DNA of 64,000 bases from Nocardia acidivorans NBRC 108247 (lineage in GTDB: Bacteria; Actinomycetota; Actinomycetes; Mycobacteriales; Mycobacteriaceae): contig NZ_BDAW01000022.1 in NCBI RefSeq assembly GCF_001625085.1, positions 82,217 to 146,216 on the forward strand, written 5' to 3'. The notes below the pieces were generated by a model that saw only the letters and a program-made list of their open reading frames with translations, was not told where the DNA came from and did no database searches. The position numbers and the translations under genes are program-made. Of the stretch, positions 53,455 through 63,204 are shown piece by piece (position 1 is the stretch's first letter; each line of letters starts with the position of its first letter).

Positions 53455-53930
53455 CCCGCGGTACTCGGTGCCCAGGCGTTGGCGGTGATCTCGAAACCGG
53501 GCAGCGCCTCGGGTGCCATCTTGGCTTCGAAGATGCGTTTGTAGCCGGTGCTGGAAATCCGCCATACGCCGTCTTCGAGGCGATAGGTGTCGTTGTAGTA
53601 GGCGGCGCCGCGAATCAGGAAGTTATACTCCGGCGCTATCACTGTGTCCTCCAGTAGCCAAGAGCCGGAAGCGGTTTCGCCATCCACCTCGATCTCCGGG
53701 TGGGTGGCCACGTGCACGGTGATGATATTGCCGCTCAGGGCGGTGCGCATATAGTCGGCGACCGCGTCCCGGCCGGTGAATTCGAGCGGTTGACCGCCCG
53801 AGGGGGAGCCGTACGAGGCGACGATGTCCTTGCTGAGCGTATCGGCGAAGTCATCCCACAGTTTGAGATCAAGGGTGCGTAGGTAGCGGTGCTTGAGCGC
53901 TCGGATCTGCTCCATTGCAATCGAATCCAT
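53451..53930 (-). CDS. SnoaL/NTF2-like protein
   Basis: A 159-residue NTF2-fold protein: IRALKHRYLRTLDLKLWDDFADTLSKDIVASYGSPSGG at the start, TGRDAVADYMRTALSG, TVHVATHPEIEVDGETASGSWLLEDTVI, and AAYYNDTYRLEDGVWRISSTGYKRIFE at the end. This follows the SnoaL-like_4 pattern common in actinobacterial lipid and steroid catabolism, where members are dehydratases, isomerases or simply binders. The Tyr/Asp/His positions of catalytic members cannot be assigned with confidence. ATG 53930 is used; ATG 53915 is possible. Confidence 0.82.
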   Translation of the reverse strand: MDSIAMEQIRALKHRYLRTLDLKLWDDFADTLSKDIVASYGSPSGGQPLEFTGRDAVADYMRTALSGNIITVHVATHPEIEVDGETASGSWLLEDTVIAPEYNFLIRGAAYYNDTYRLEDGVWRISSTGYKRIFEAKMAPEALPGFEITANAWAPSTAG

Positions 53931-54094
53931 GATGAATTTGAACACAGGTGCGGCGGTCTCGCGACGGGGAATCCGGCAGACCGGACACTCGTCAGGACTC
54001 GTGTCGCGGTGAGTGGGATCGGACTTGTGTGGATTGGGACAAATAGGTCTTCGAATCCGCTTCCTACCTACCAAGCGGTTGCTAGGCTCCCGTC

Positions 54095-55168
54095 ATGATT
54101 TCCACCCTGGTCTGGGGCACCGGCAATGTCGGCCGGGCCGCGATTCGCGCCGTCGCCGCGCACCCCGCGCTGAAACTGACCGGGGTACTGGTGCACAACC
54201 CGGACAAGGTGGGCCGCGACGCGGGCGAACTCGCCGGACTGGAGACCGAACTCGGCGTGGCCGCGACCGATGATCTCGCCGCCGCACTGGCCGCCGGACC
54301 GCAGGCCGTCGTCTACGCCGCCTCCGGCGATATCCGTCCCGACGACGCGCTCGCCGATATCCTCCAGGCCATTCGCGCCGGAGCCGTCGTGGTCACGCCC
54401 GCGCTGTACCCGCTCTACGACCAGCGGAACGCGCCGGTCGAGATGCGCGACGCCGTGCTGAAAGCCATTGCGGAGGGCGGTGGTTCGCTGTTCGTCTCCG
54501 GGATCGACCCGGGCTGGGGCAATGATGTGCTGCCGCTGCTCATGAGCGGGCTCGGGCACACCGTCGATGTGGTGCGCTGCCAGGAGATCTTCGACTACGC
54601 CACGTATGACCAGCCCGATTCGGTGCGCTACCTGGTCGGTATGGGCCAGCCCATGGACTACGACCCGCCGATGCTGATGGCCTCGGTGCCGACCATGGTG
54701 TGGGGCGGGCAGATTCGGCTCATCGCGCGCGGGCTCGGCGTCGAGGTCGAGGAGATTCGCGAGGTGGTGCACCGGCGCGAACTGGAGACCACCGTCAGCA
54801 CCGATCTGATGGGCGATTTCGAGGCAGGGACGCAGGGCGCGGTGCGCTTCGAGGTGCAGGGCATCATCGACGGCCGCCCGCGCATCGTCATCGAACACGT
54901 CACCCGCATCCATGCCTGCTGCGCCACCGACTGGCCCATGCCGCCCAGTGGTGCGGGCGCACACCGCGTCATCATCGAGGGCCGCCCGAATATCGAGGTC
55001 ACCATTCAGGCCACCGATGAGGACGGCAATCACTCCGCGGGCGGAAACGCCACCGCCGTAGGCAGATTGGTGGGCGCGATCGACTGGCTCGCCACCGCCG
55101 AACCCGGGCTCTACGACGCCCTCGACATCCCCCTGCGCCCCGGCACTCTCGGAAGGAACCAGCCGTGA
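54095..55168 (+). CDS. dihydrodipicolinate-reductase-like NAD(P)H-dependent amine dehydrogenase family protein
   Basis: A 357-residue protein with an N-terminal Rossmann fold (STLVWGTGNVGRAAIRAVAAHPALKLTGVLVHNPDKVGRDAGEL) and a C-terminal alpha/beta domain (GIDPGWGNDVLPLLMSGLGHTVDVVRCQEIFDYATYDQPDSVRYLVGMG). This combination matches the actinobacterial family annotated as dihydrodipicolinate reductase or diaminopentanoate-dehydrogenase-like. Its stop overlaps the GTG of the AhpD-like gene. An imperfect palindrome TACCAAGCGGTTGCTA lies at 54069-54084, right at the start region. Substrate unknown; lipid or sterol catabolism is often the setting. Confidence 0.82.
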   Translation: MISTLVWGTGNVGRAAIRAVAAHPALKLTGVLVHNPDKVGRDAGELAGLETELGVAATDDLAAALAAGPQAVVYAASGDIRPDDALADILQAIRAGAVVVTPALYPLYDQRNAPVEMRDAVLKAIAEGGGSLFVSGIDPGWGNDVLPLLMSGLGHTVDVVRCQEIFDYATYDQPDSVRYLVGMGQPMDYDPPMLMASVPTMVWGGQIRLIARGLGVEVEEIREVVHRRELETTVSTDLMGDFEAGTQGAVRFEVQGIIDGRPRIVIEHVTRIHACCATDWPMPPSGAGAHRVIIEGRPNIEVTIQATDEDGNHSAGGNATAVGRLVGAIDWLATAEPGLYDALDIPLRPGTLGRNQP

Positions 55169-55656
55169 TCATAGACATTCCCGAAGGCAAGGACCCCATC
55201 GGTTACGTATGGGGCGAAATGGTCCCCGGCATCGGGACCGCCGCCGCCGCGTTCTCCCTTGCGGTGTATTCGCACACCACCCTGGGGCTGCGTGAATTCG
55301 AGGCCGCCCGCCTGCGCATCGCGCAGATCAACGGCTGCCTCTTCTGCCTGGACTGGCGCACCGATCGCCATGGCGAGAAGGTCGAGGAGTCCTTCGAACA
55401 GGACGTAACCAACTGGCGCACAACGGAGAACTTCGACGACCGCACCCGCCTGGCCGCCGAATACGCCGAACGCTACGCGCAGGACCACCACAACCTCGAC
55501 GACGAGTTCTGGGCCCGCATGTTCGCCCACTACTCCCAGACCGAGGTGGTCGAACTCTCCATGTGCCTGGGCTCCTGGCTCGCCTTCGGCCGCCTGAACC
55601 ACGTCCTGGGCCTGGACGCGGTCTGCGTACTCCCGAGTCACGCTGCCGGACAGTAG
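55165..55656 (+). CDS. carboxymuconolactone decarboxylase family protein (AhpD-like)
   Basis: A 163-residue helical protein of the CMD/AhpD family. The redox-type motif NGCLFCLDWRTDRHG carries C-x-x-C followed by the conserved His. FDDRTRLAAEYAERYAQDHHNLDDEFW and YSQTEVVELSMCLGSWLAFGRLNHVLGLD complete the fold. AhpD-like members act as thiol-dependent peroxide reductants; others are of unknown role. It is translationally coupled to the upstream Rossmann-fold gene (GTGA), suggesting joint function. Confidence 0.88.
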   Translation: MIIDIPEGKDPIGYVWGEMVPGIGTAAAAFSLAVYSHTTLGLREFEAARLRIAQINGCLFCLDWRTDRHGEKVEESFEQDVTNWRTTENFDDRTRLAAEYAERYAQDHHNLDDEFWARMFAHYSQTEVVELSMCLGSWLAFGRLNHVLGLDAVCVLPSHAAGQ

Positions 55657-55734
55657 AACCCGGCCTCCGGTGTTGTCCGAGGTTGGCGGAGAACACCCCT
55701 GGACTCAGCCGAGTCCCACCGGGAACGCCCCCGA

Positions 55735-56016
55735 TGGCGATCCGGTTCACATCGTGCTCCCAGCCCACTCGAACGCACCCTCGCCGCCGCCGGCCCCGGC
55801 AATGGCATCAGCGCCGTATTGGATTGGGATCGTTACCTTTTCATCAACACCGACCTGACGGTGACCCTGCATCGCGAACCGGTCGGGGAGTGGGTGTGCC
55901 CGGACGCGATCACCTATCCCGAACGCACGGGCGTCGGCCTCGCCGAATCGCGGATGTTCGACGAGAAGGGCCCGATCGGGCGCGGCACCCGGACGCTGTT
56001 CCTCGGCCCGCGCTGA
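55735..56016 (+). pseudogene. C-terminal remnant of a thioesterase (hot-dog fold) gene
   Basis: The plus-strand frame through 55765 reads SPLERTLAAAGPGNGISAVLDWDRYLFINTDLTV and continues HREPVGEWVCPDAITYPERTGVGLAESRMFDEKGPIGRGTRTLFLGPR. This is the C-terminal half of TesB-like thioesterase family proteins in sequence order, with no N-terminal half. ATG 55819 could start a 65-residue product but lies inside the conserved domain. It is probably a decayed gene between the AhpD-like gene and yaaA. Confidence 0.6.
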
Positions 56017-56022
56017 GCGGAA

Positions 56023-56766
56023 TCAGGTGAGCACGAGAAGTTCGGTGGGGGAGGCGATTTCGCAGCGAAGGCCGAATTTCTCGGCTGCGCGGGCGAGGCC
56101 GTTGATGTCGGTGGGTTCGGTGCGGGACAGGACCAGGGCTCGGGCCAGCAGGCCCTTGTGGTGTTTGTTGAAGTGGCTCACCACGGTGCGGGTGCCGTCG
56201 GGGCGTTCGGTGAGGACGGCGGCGGTGATGGCGCCGGGGATGCGGCCCAGGTTCTGGTAGACGCCGGAGCGCAGGTCGACGGTGAGGTGGCCGTCGGTTT
56301 CCTCCCGGAGGGCCGCGGGCAGGGCCTGCTTCCAGAGTGCTTGCAGCGTAGGCAGTCCGGGGAGTTTGGAGCCGCCGGAGAGGCGATAGGCCGGGATCGG
56401 GTCGCCCGCGCGGACCACGCCGAACAGGGCCGAGCCGATCGCGAGGCGGGCATCGGCCTTGGCGCGCTGTGCCTTGGTGAAGCCGGGGGCGTCCAAGGCG
56501 TCGTAGAGGACGCCGGTGTAGCGGTCCAGCGCGGGGCGGGTCGGCGAGGTGCGCAGTGCGGCATTGCGCGCGATCTCCGCGTCAGCCCCCTTACCCAATC
56601 CCAGCGCGGTGCGCGAAGCGTCCGGATCGCCGGACAATTCGATCAACTGGGTGACCAGCTTGTCGCGCACCGCCGTGAGCTGCGGCATCGCAAGGGCATC
56701 CAGGTCGAGGGGACGGCCCGAACCGCCGTCGGACTTGGTTTCGGAGGGAGGCAGCAGCACCAGCAC
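56023..56766 (-). CDS. yaaA: YaaA-family peroxide stress protein
   Basis: A 247-residue protein of the YaaA/DUF328 family, which in E. coli limits free iron during peroxide stress and binds DNA. LVLLPPSETKSDGG is the family N-terminus. PALDRYTGVLYDALD, RLAIGSALFGVVRAGDPIPAYRLS and DLRSGVYQNLG, then VVSHFNKHHKGLLARALV are the conserved blocks. GTG 56766 is in frame directly before the N-terminal motif. It is divergent from proS across 58 bp. Confidence 0.88.
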   Translation of the reverse strand: MLVLLPPSETKSDGGSGRPLDLDALAMPQLTAVRDKLVTQLIELSGDPDASRTALGLGKGADAEIARNAALRTSPTRPALDRYTGVLYDALDAPGFTKAQRAKADARLAIGSALFGVVRAGDPIPAYRLSGGSKLPGLPTLQALWKQALPAALREETDGHLTVDLRSGVYQNLGRIPGAITAAVLTERPDGTRTVVSHFNKHHKGLLARALVLSRTEPTDINGLARAAEKFGLRCEIASPTELLVLT

Positions 56767-56824
56767 GAGCCAACACGGTAATGCCTTGTGAGCATCGGCG
56801 GAGCAGCGGCTATCGTGTGGACCC

Positions 56825-58582
56825 GTGATCACCCGCCTCTCCCACCTCTTCCTGCGCACCCTGCGCGACGATCCCGCCGACGCCGAGGTGCCCAGCCACA
56901 AGCTGCTGGTCCGCGCCGGATACGTGCGGCGCATCGCCCCGGGGGTGTACTCGTGGCTGCCGCTCGGCCTGCGCACCCTGCGCAAGATCGAGAATGTCGT
57001 CCGCGAGGAGATGGACGCCATCGGCGCCCAGGAGATCTCACTGCCGGCCCTGCTGCCGCGCGAACCGTATGAGACCACCAACCGGTGGACCGAATACGGC
57101 GACGCGCTGTTCCGGCTCAAGGATCGCAAGGGACAGGACTACCTGCTCGGCCCCACCCACGAGGAGCTCTTCGCGCTGACCGTGAAGGCCGAGTACAACT
57201 CGTACAAGGATCTGCCGGTCACGCTGTACCAGATCCAGAACAAGTACCGCGACGAAGGCCGTCCGCGCGCGGGCATCCTGCGCGGGCGCGAATTCATCAT
57301 GAAGGATTCGTACTCCTTCGACCTCGACGAGGACGGGCTGAAGAAGAGCTACAACGCGCACCGCGAGGCATACCAGAAGATCTTCGAGCGCTTGGGCGTG
57401 TCGTACGTGATCGTGGCCGCCACCTCCGGCGCCATGGGCGGATCGGCCTCCGAGGAGTTCCTGGCGGACAGCCCCGTCGGCGAGGACACCTACGTCATCT
57501 GCCGCGAATCCGGTTATGCCGCAAACGTGGAGGCCGTGATCACCGCCGCCCCGCCGGAGATCCCCCTGGCGGGTCTGGCCGAGGCCGTCGTGCACGACAC
57601 CCCCGGCACCCCCACCATCGCCTCCCTGGTCGACTGGGCCAATGGCGCGGGCATCGCCGAGCAGTTCGGCCGCCCCGTCACCGCCGCCGACACCTTGAAG
57701 AACGTGCTCGTCAAGCTGCGCTACCCGGACGGCAAGACCGAGATCCTCGGCGTCGGCGTCCCCGGCGACCGCGAGGTCGACGAGAAGCGCCTGGGCGCCT
57801 CGGTCGAACCCGCCGAGGTCGAGCTTCTCGACGACGCCGATTTCAAGGCCAACCCGTTCCTGGTGAAGGGTTACATCGGCCCGAAGGCCCTGCTGGCCAA
57901 CGGCGTTCGCTACCTCGTCGACCCGCGCGTGGTGTCGGGCACCGCCTGGATCACCGGTGCGGACGAGCCCGGTAAGCACTACGTCGGCCTGGTCGCCGGT
58001 CGCGACTTCATCGCCGACGGCACCATCGAGGCCGCCGAGGTCCGCGACGGCGATCCCTCGCCAGACGGCCGCGGCGTGCTCGAGGCCGCCCGCGGTATCG
58101 AGATCGGCCACATCTTCCAGCTCGGCCAGAAGTACACCGACTCCTTCGAAGTCGACGTCCTGGGCGAGAACGGCAAGCCGGTCCGCCTCACCATGGGCTC
58201 GTACGGTGTCGGCGTCTCCCGCATGGTGGCGGTCATCGCCGAGCAGATGCACGACGACAAGGGCCTGCGCTGGCCCCGGTCGGTAGCACCCTACGACGTC
58301 CACGTGGTCATCGCCAACAAGGACGACGCGGCTCGTGAAGGCGCGGAACAGGTTGTGGCGGAACTGAACTCGGCCGGACTCGATGTCCTCTTCGACGACC
58401 GCAAGGCCTCCCCGGGCGTCAAGTTCAAGGATGCCGAGCTGCTGGGCATGCCCCTGGTCGTCGTCATCGGTCGCGGCTGGTCCGAAGGCACGCTGGAGCT
58501 GCGCGACCGCTTCACCGGCGAGAGCGAAGAACTCCCCGCCGAGACCGCCGTGGCCTCGATCATCGCCAGGGTGCGCGGCTGA
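56825..58582 (+). CDS. proS: prolyl-tRNA synthetase
   Basis: A 585-residue class-II synthetase of the bacterial type charging tRNA-Pro. Motif 1 is [60 protein letters not shown]. Motif 2 surrounds [30 protein letters not shown]. The YbaK-like editing insert spans about 225-385. Motif 3 is [17 protein letters not shown]. The C-terminal anticodon-binding domain ([20 protein letters not shown]...) ends the protein. GTG start at 56825. A strong hairpin follows at 58603. Confidence 0.97.
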   Translation: MITRLSHLFLRTLRDDPADAEVPSHKLLVRAGYVRRIAPGVYSWLPLGLRTLRKIENVVREEMDAIGAQEISLPALLPREPYETTNRWTEYGDALFRLKDRKGQDYLLGPTHEELFALTVKAEYNSYKDLPVTLYQIQNKYRDEGRPRAGILRGREFIMKDSYSFDLDEDGLKKSYNAHREAYQKIFERLGVSYVIVAATSGAMGGSASEEFLADSPVGEDTYVICRESGYAANVEAVITAAPPEIPLAGLAEAVVHDTPGTPTIASLVDWANGAGIAEQFGRPVTAADTLKNVLVKLRYPDGKTEILGVGVPGDREVDEKRLGASVEPAEVELLDDADFKANPFLVKGYIGPKALLANGVRYLVDPRVVSGTAWITGADEPGKHYVGLVAGRDFIADGTIEAAEVRDGDPSPDGRGVLEAARGIEIGHIFQLGQKYTDSFEVDVLGENGKPVRLTMGSYGVGVSRMVAVIAEQMHDDKGLRWPRSVAPYDVHVVIANKDDAAREGAEQVVAELNSAGLDVLFDDRKASPGVKFKDAELLGMPLVVVIGRGWSEGTLELRDRFTGESEELPAETAVASIIARVRG

Positions 58583-58602
58583 TACCGGCCCACAGCACTT
58601 TT

Positions 58603-58634
58603 CGAGCCGCGCACCGGAGACGGTGCGCGGCTCG
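58603..58634. terminator. bidirectional hairpin between proS and the binding-protein gene
   Basis: A perfect 14-bp stem CGAGCCGCGCACCG / CGGTGCGCGGCTCG with a four-base GAGA loop, 20 bp after proS and 14 bp before the convergent gene's stop at 58649. It probably terminates both. Confidence 0.82.
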
Positions 58635-58648
58635 ATACGCTGTGGCGA

Positions 58649-60076
58649 CTAGTTGAACGCCCTGGCCACGCCGTCCAGGAGATGTTCGAGGGTGTCGTAG
58701 CTGGGTGGGTCCACCACATCGATCAGGTTGGGCACCACCGGAACCCGGTGTTCGGTGGTCACCTTGGTGAACAGGCTCGCATCGGTGGGGCGGAAGCCGT
58801 GTTCCGCGGCCAGGCGCTGCAACTCGGGGTCGGTGGAGAGCAGTTTGCCGAGGGTGTCGCCCTTGTCGTTCAGCGGCACCACGGTGTGCTGGGAGATGAC
58901 CGTGGGGGACGGATACATCAGCACCATATCCGGCTTCAGCCGGGTGTTCGCCGCGGCCTCCACGAACTGGGATTCGTAGATCCACACCATGGGCGCCTGG
59001 CCGATACCGCTGGCCAGATACTCCTTGAACGGGCCGTCGGTGCTGCTCTCGGTGAAGCCCTGACGGGTGAAGAGGCGCGAAATGCGGGATACCGCATAGT
59101 CTTCGGCCCTACCGCCGCGCACGATGGTGTTGTCATTGGCCACGTACGACGTCACCGCCAGGTACATGGCGGCGGAGTTGGAGGTCTTCGGGTCGGTGGT
59201 GCCGACCAGCACGTTCTTCCGCACCGGGTAGGTGGTGTTGCCCTCCAACTGGTCCCACTGCACGCCCTTCTCGGCCAGCGCCAGATACTTCTCGACATCG
59301 AAAGTCGGTGTCGGACCGGGCTTGACGACACCCGCCGCGGTCAGCAGATCCACGATCGGCGCGAAGGTGGCGATCGCCATGGGGGAGGAGAACGGCGTGT
59401 ACTTGCCGCTCACCCCCACCTTCCGCTGAATCCGTTCCGCCGCAGCGGAACTGGATGGGAAGGCGAAGTCGTACCGGCCCAGGTCCACCGAATCGGCGAT
59501 CTGACGGGATCCGGCCGGATCCACCTCCACCTTGATCCCGTGCTTCGCCAGGGCGTCGGCGACCTTCGGATCATCGAAGAACGCCGCCTTCTCCGACCCC
59601 ACCACGCCCCGCATGGCGGTCAACCCGGCCGGAGCCGCGGCAACGGGCTCCGAATCCGACCCCCGCACGGCGATGACGGTCACGACACCGACCACGGCCA
59701 CCACGGCCGCCGCCGCACCCACCAGTGCGGTTCGGCGGCTCACCCCCAGCCGATCCAAGGTGTCGAAAAGGTGACCACCGGCCGAATTCGAATTGTCCCC
59801 CACGGGAATTGATTGCGAATTAACCGTATTCGCTTCTTCGGCAATATTTTCCAGGTCGCCCGGAGTCAGCTCCCGCCGCACAATCCGTTCGATCAGGATG
59901 GGAATGAAATCGCGCACCTTATGCCCGTCGAACCGCTGCCGGACTGCCCCCACCACAGCCTCGACCCGCTCCGCCGAATACTCCTCGCCGTACCGATCTA
60001 CCAGGCGATTCGTCAACTCGCGCAGTGCTTTTTCTTCCCGGGCAGCATCAACCGCCACAGTATCTCCTCGACTCAC
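58649..60076 (-). CDS. membrane-anchored binding protein with N-terminal three-helix bundle
   Basis: A 475-residue protein with an uncommon layout. Residues 10-75 form a cytosolic three-helix module (ALRELTNRLVDRYGEEYSAERVEAVVGAVRQRFDGHKVRDFIPILIERIVRREL) like actinobacterial three-helix dimerisation domains. A hinge follows, and a single membrane helix spans about 117-137 (TALVGAAAAVVAVVGVVTVIAV). Residues 150-475 are an extracellular periplasmic-binding-protein-like domain (DYAVSRISRLFTRQGF, GIGQAPMVWIYESQFVEA, LKPDMVLMYPSPTVISQHTVVPLND). It resembles the binding module of VWA-linked solute-binding proteins. Ligand unknown. The protein could carry an extracellular signal to a dimer inside. 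Confidence 0.72.
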   Translation of the reverse strand: MSRGDTVAVDAAREEKALRELTNRLVDRYGEEYSAERVEAVVGAVRQRFDGHKVRDFIPILIERIVRRELTPGDLENIAEEANTVNSQSIPVGDNSNSAGGHLFDTLDRLGVSRRTALVGAAAAVVAVVGVVTVIAVRGSDSEPVAAAPAGLTAMRGVVGSEKAAFFDDPKVADALAKHGIKVEVDPAGSRQIADSVDLGRYDFAFPSSSAAAERIQRKVGVSGKYTPFSSPMAIATFAPIVDLLTAAGVVKPGPTPTFDVEKYLALAEKGVQWDQLEGNTTYPVRKNVLVGTTDPKTSNSAAMYLAVTSYVANDNTIVRGGRAEDYAVSRISRLFTRQGFTESSTDGPFKEYLASGIGQAPMVWIYESQFVEAAANTRLKPDMVLMYPSPTVISQHTVVPLNDKGDTLGKLLSTDPELQRLAAEHGFRPTDASLFTKVTTEHRVPVVPNLIDVVDPPSYDTLEHLLDGVARAFN

Positions 60077-60196
60077 ACCGGAATTGAATTGCGCGGCAGA
60101 AAGTTCGCGCCAAGCCGCGTCCGGCCAACCTTACCGCCATCCCCGTGAACGGGAATCGCGAAGGCGTGCGTCACAATTCGAGCGAGTATCGCCCGA

Positions 60197-60631
60197 TCAG
60201 GATTGCCCGGGGAAGGGGGCCGTCGCGGGATTGTTGCCGAGGATGGTGTTCCAGGTGGCTTCGCGGAGAGCGGATTCGGTGAGGGCGTCCAGGGCCGTGC
60301 GGCGGATCTCGGGGGTGTCCGCGCGTTCCAGCGCCGAGTGCCACGCGGCGGCGGTATCGGATTCCACGGTCACCGCCAGCTTCGCGGCGGGGATGGGGTC
60401 GTCGACGGTGAAGGGGACGGTGTAGGCCGCGGCGGGCGCGGGGACGGTCGCGCCGAGAGCCTTCAGGGTGTCGATGGTGGCATCGCGCCGGGCGCGATGG
60501 GCCGCGGTGCATTCGGAGACGTACTTGTCGCGGTCGTTATTGGCGTACGCGGCGATGACGCCGTAGGCGTAGACAGCGGCGTACTCGGCGCTCAGGGCAT
60601 CGGTGAGCGCCTGCTGATCGGGGAGGGTCAT
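60197..60631 (-). CDS. DUF4439 ferritin-like domain protein
   Basis: A 144-residue four-helix protein of the DUF4439/ferritin-like family. It shows ALTDALSAEYAAVYAYGVIAAYANNDRDKYVSECTAAHRARRDATIDTLKALGATVPAPAAAYTVPFTVDD and a C-terminal pair of helices. Putative metal-type Glu and His residues (AEYAAVYAY, TAAHRARRD) lie where ferritin-like proteins bind metal, but the full set is not obvious. ATG 60631 overlaps the stop of the lipoprotein gene upstream (ATGA), so they are coupled. Confidence 0.82.
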   Translation of the reverse strand: MTLPDQQALTDALSAEYAAVYAYGVIAAYANNDRDKYVSECTAAHRARRDATIDTLKALGATVPAPAAAYTVPFTVDDPIPAAKLAVTVESDTAAAWHSALERADTPEIRRTALDALTESALREATWNTILGNNPATAPFPGQS

Positions 60632-61152
60632 GCGAGCAGGACTCCCGCCTGGGTGGCGCACGCGGCGCTGATCGAGCCGAGCAGACCCGCGCGGTAACCC
60701 GACAGTTGGGTGGCCAGCTCACCGGCCGAGCGCTGGGCCTGAGACAGGCTGGCGCGCAACTGGGTTACCGACGGCGGCGGCACCGGCACGGTGGGGGTGG
60801 GCGGGGCGACGCGCTTGCTGGGCACCGTGCCGTCCCCGTAAGTGCCTATGGCGCGGTCGATTTCGGCGCGCAGCGCATCGGCGTGCGCGCCGCGCTGGGT
60901 CGCGATGGTCTGCAACGCACCCGCCTTGTCCGGATTGGTGGCGATGGCGGCCTGCGCCGACACCGCATCGGTGCGCGCCGACTCCTCCTGTGCGAGCAGG
61001 GGATCCGGCAACTCCGGCGCGTGCTCCCGCGTACAGGCGCTCAGCGCGCCGACCGCGGCGACGGCCAGCACCCCACCGCCGGCGAGGCGCAGCACGGCAC
61101 GGCGGTCCACTGGGAAACCGGGGGGCTCGGGCAATTGCGTGACACCGGCCAT
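60628..61152 (-). CDS. Tat-type lipoprotein, function unknown
   Basis: A 174-residue exported protein. VDRRAVLRLAGGGVL (16-30) is a twin-arginine signal and LSAC with Cys 40 a lipobox. The mature part is helical, rich in Ala and Gln (ARTDAVSAQAAIATNP, LQTIATQRGAHADALRAEIDRAI), with a proline-rich hinge (PPTPTVPVPPPS) and a last helix pair. A helical-bundle shape like the DUF4439 partner downstream is plausible. Coupled to the DUF4439 gene by a four-base overlap. ATG 61152 is preferred, GTG 61176 possible. Confidence 0.75.
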   Translation of the reverse strand: MAGVTQLPEPPGFPVDRRAVLRLAGGGVLAVAAVGALSACTREHAPELPDPLLAQEESARTDAVSAQAAIATNPDKAGALQTIATQRGAHADALRAEIDRAIGTYGDGTVPSKRVAPPTPTVPVPPPSVTQLRASLSQAQRSAGELATQLSGYRAGLLGSISAACATQAGVLLA

Positions 61153-61448
61153 ACGGCCGCTCAGACTGCTGGGCACGGATACATGGTGCCAGCCATTCGA
61201 GCGCACTCCCGCCGCCAGGGCCGTCGGATAGGCTGTGATCTCGATCGATACGTTGCCGGCACGGGCGCGTCGGCAGCGAACACGCCGTCGTCCGGTAGCG
61301 CCGACCATGCCGAAGTCGTGAACATCGGCTGGTCCTTTACACTCTTTCCGCGCGTTACGCTAGACCTCCGGTGCGCAAATTCACCGGAAACTCGAGCCAG
61401 ACCGCCCGACAACTCAATCCGTCACAACTGAACCAGGAGCCGCCCCAC

Positions 61449-62120
61449 ATGCCGATGCCGACCGAGGAAAGGGTGAGCCAGCTAGTAGCTGGGCTCGTCG
61501 AACGCCGGGGATTCGACCTCGAAGGCGTTTCGATTTCGGCCGCCGGTACGGCGCATGCCAAGGTGAAGGTGACGGTCGACAGCGACGAAGCGGCCCCACT
61601 GAACGCCGTCGCCGATCTGAGTTCGGAGATCTCGGAAATCCTCGACGAGGCAGGCGACTTCGGCGAGACCCCGTATCTGCTGGAGGTCACCACCCCCGGC
61701 ATCGATCGGCCCCTGACCGAACTACGTCACTGGCGGCGCGCCCGGGGCCGCAAGGTGAAGGTCACGCTCCGCTCCGGCGCGCAATCGCCGGAGGAGAAGG
61801 CCAAACCCCGTTTCGAGGCGCGCGTGGGCGTCGCGACCGAGGAGCAGGTGGCGCTGGTCCTGGGTGGCAAGCGGAATCCGCACCGGGTGACCGTGCCGCT
61901 GGCCGATATCGAGTTCGCCGTGGTCCAGGTGGAGTTCTCCCCGCCGGGAGCCGCCGAACTCGAGCTGGCCGGGGGAGTACCGCCGGGACGTCCGCAGCCC
62001 GGTGCGCAGGAGCTACCCGAGACCGATGAAGTCGATGAAGTCGATGAAGAAGACGAAGTCGAAGCAGTAGAAGACGAAGCAGCAGTATCCGATTCACCGA
62101 CCGAAGGGATCGTGGAATGA
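61449..62120 (+). CDS. rimP: ribosome maturation factor RimP
   Basis: A 223-residue RimP for 30S subunit assembly. The N-terminal domain has [38 protein letters not shown] and [49 protein letters not shown]-terminal SH3-like domain ([30 protein letters not shown]) follows. The extension after residue 170 is Pro/Gly-rich and then strongly acidic ([18 protein letters not shown]), as in other Mycobacteriales. ATG 61449 has AGGAG upstream at about ten bases. Its stop overlaps nusA (ATGA). Confidence 0.95.
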   Translation: MPMPTEERVSQLVAGLVERRGFDLEGVSISAAGTAHAKVKVTVDSDEAAPLNAVADLSSEISEILDEAGDFGETPYLLEVTTPGIDRPLTELRHWRRARGRKVKVTLRSGAQSPEEKAKPRFEARVGVATEEQVALVLGGKRNPHRVTVPLADIEFAVVQVEFSPPGAAELELAGGVPPGRPQPGAQELPETDEVDEVDEEDEVEAVEDEAAVSDSPTEGIVE

Positions 62121-63145
62121 ACATCGAAATCGAAGCCTTGCGCGCGATTGTCGCCGACAAGGGGATCTCGATGGAGACCGTGATCTCCGCGATCGAGTCC
62201 GCGTTGCTCACCGCCTACCGGCACACCGAGGGCCATCAGCCCAACGCCCGCATCGACATCAACCAGAAGACCGGTGTCGTGCGCGTCATGGCCCGCGAGG
62301 TCGACGCCGACGGCAACATGATCTCCGAATGGGACGACACCCCCGAGGGTTTCGGCCGCATCGCCGCCACCACCGCCCGCCAGGTCGTACTGCAACGGCT
62401 GCGTGACGCCGAGAACGAGAAATCGTTCGGCGACTTCGCGACCCACGAGGGCGATATCGTCGGCGGCGTCGTACAGCGCGATGCCCGGATGAACGCCCGC
62501 GGCACCATCGTTGTCCGGATCGGCAGCGAGGCGCACGGCGCGGAGGGCGTCATCCCGCCCGCCGAGCAGGTGCCCGGCGAAACCTACGAGCACGGCGATC
62601 GCATCAAGTGCTACGTGGTCGGCGTCTCGCGCGGCCCCCGCGGCCCGCAGATCACCCTGTCGCGCACGCACCCCAACCTGGTGCGCCGCCTGTTCGCGCT
62701 CGAGGTCCCCGAAATCGCGGACGGTTCGGTCGAGATCGTGGCCGTGGCCCGCGAGGCCGGGCACCGCTCCAAGATCGCGGTCCGCTCCACGGTTCCGGGC
62801 GTGAACGCCAAGGGCGCGTGCATCGGCCCGATGGGTCAGCGCGTGCGCAATGTGATGAGCGAACTGGCCGGCGAGAAGATCGACATCATCGATTTCGCCG
62901 ACGATCCGGCCACCTTCGTCGGGAATGCGCTGTCCCCGTCGAAAGTTGTATCGGTCACCATCGTCGACCCGGACGCGCGTGCCGCGCGCGTCGTGGTGCC
63001 GGACTTCCAGCTCTCCCTCGCCATCGGCAAAGAGGGCCAGAACGCCCGTCTCGCCGCCCGTCTGACGGGCTGGCGCATCGACATTCGCAGTGATGCGACG
63101 CCTGATGTGGCGGGTTCGGTGCGCTCGGAAGCACACCGGAGCTGA
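62117..63145 (+). CDS. nusA: transcription termination/antitermination factor NusA
   Basis: A 342-residue NusA. The N-terminal RNA-polymerase-binding domain has [34 protein letters not shown]. An S1 domain follows ([25 protein letters not shown]). Two KH domains come next ([34 protein letters not shown], then [22 protein letters not shown] and [27 protein letters not shown]). The acidic C-terminal repeats of E. coli NusA are absent, as usual in actinobacteria. It is translationally coupled to rimP. Confidence 0.96.
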   Translation: MNIEIEALRAIVADKGISMETVISAIESALLTAYRHTEGHQPNARIDINQKTGVVRVMAREVDADGNMISEWDDTPEGFGRIAATTARQVVLQRLRDAENEKSFGDFATHEGDIVGGVVQRDARMNARGTIVVRIGSEAHGAEGVIPPAEQVPGETYEHGDRIKCYVVGVSRGPRGPQITLSRTHPNLVRRLFALEVPEIADGSVEIVAVAREAGHRSKIAVRSTVPGVNAKGACIGPMGQRVRNVMSELAGEKIDIIDFADDPATFVGNALSPSKVVSVTIVDPDARAARVVVPDFQLSLAIGKEGQNARLAARLTGWRIDIRSDATPDVAGSVRSEAHRS

Positions 63146-63204
63146 ATCGGGGTTGATGCGCCGGAGCCCTCCGGCCCGGTCGGTCCCGAGATTTGTGAAA
63201 CAGA

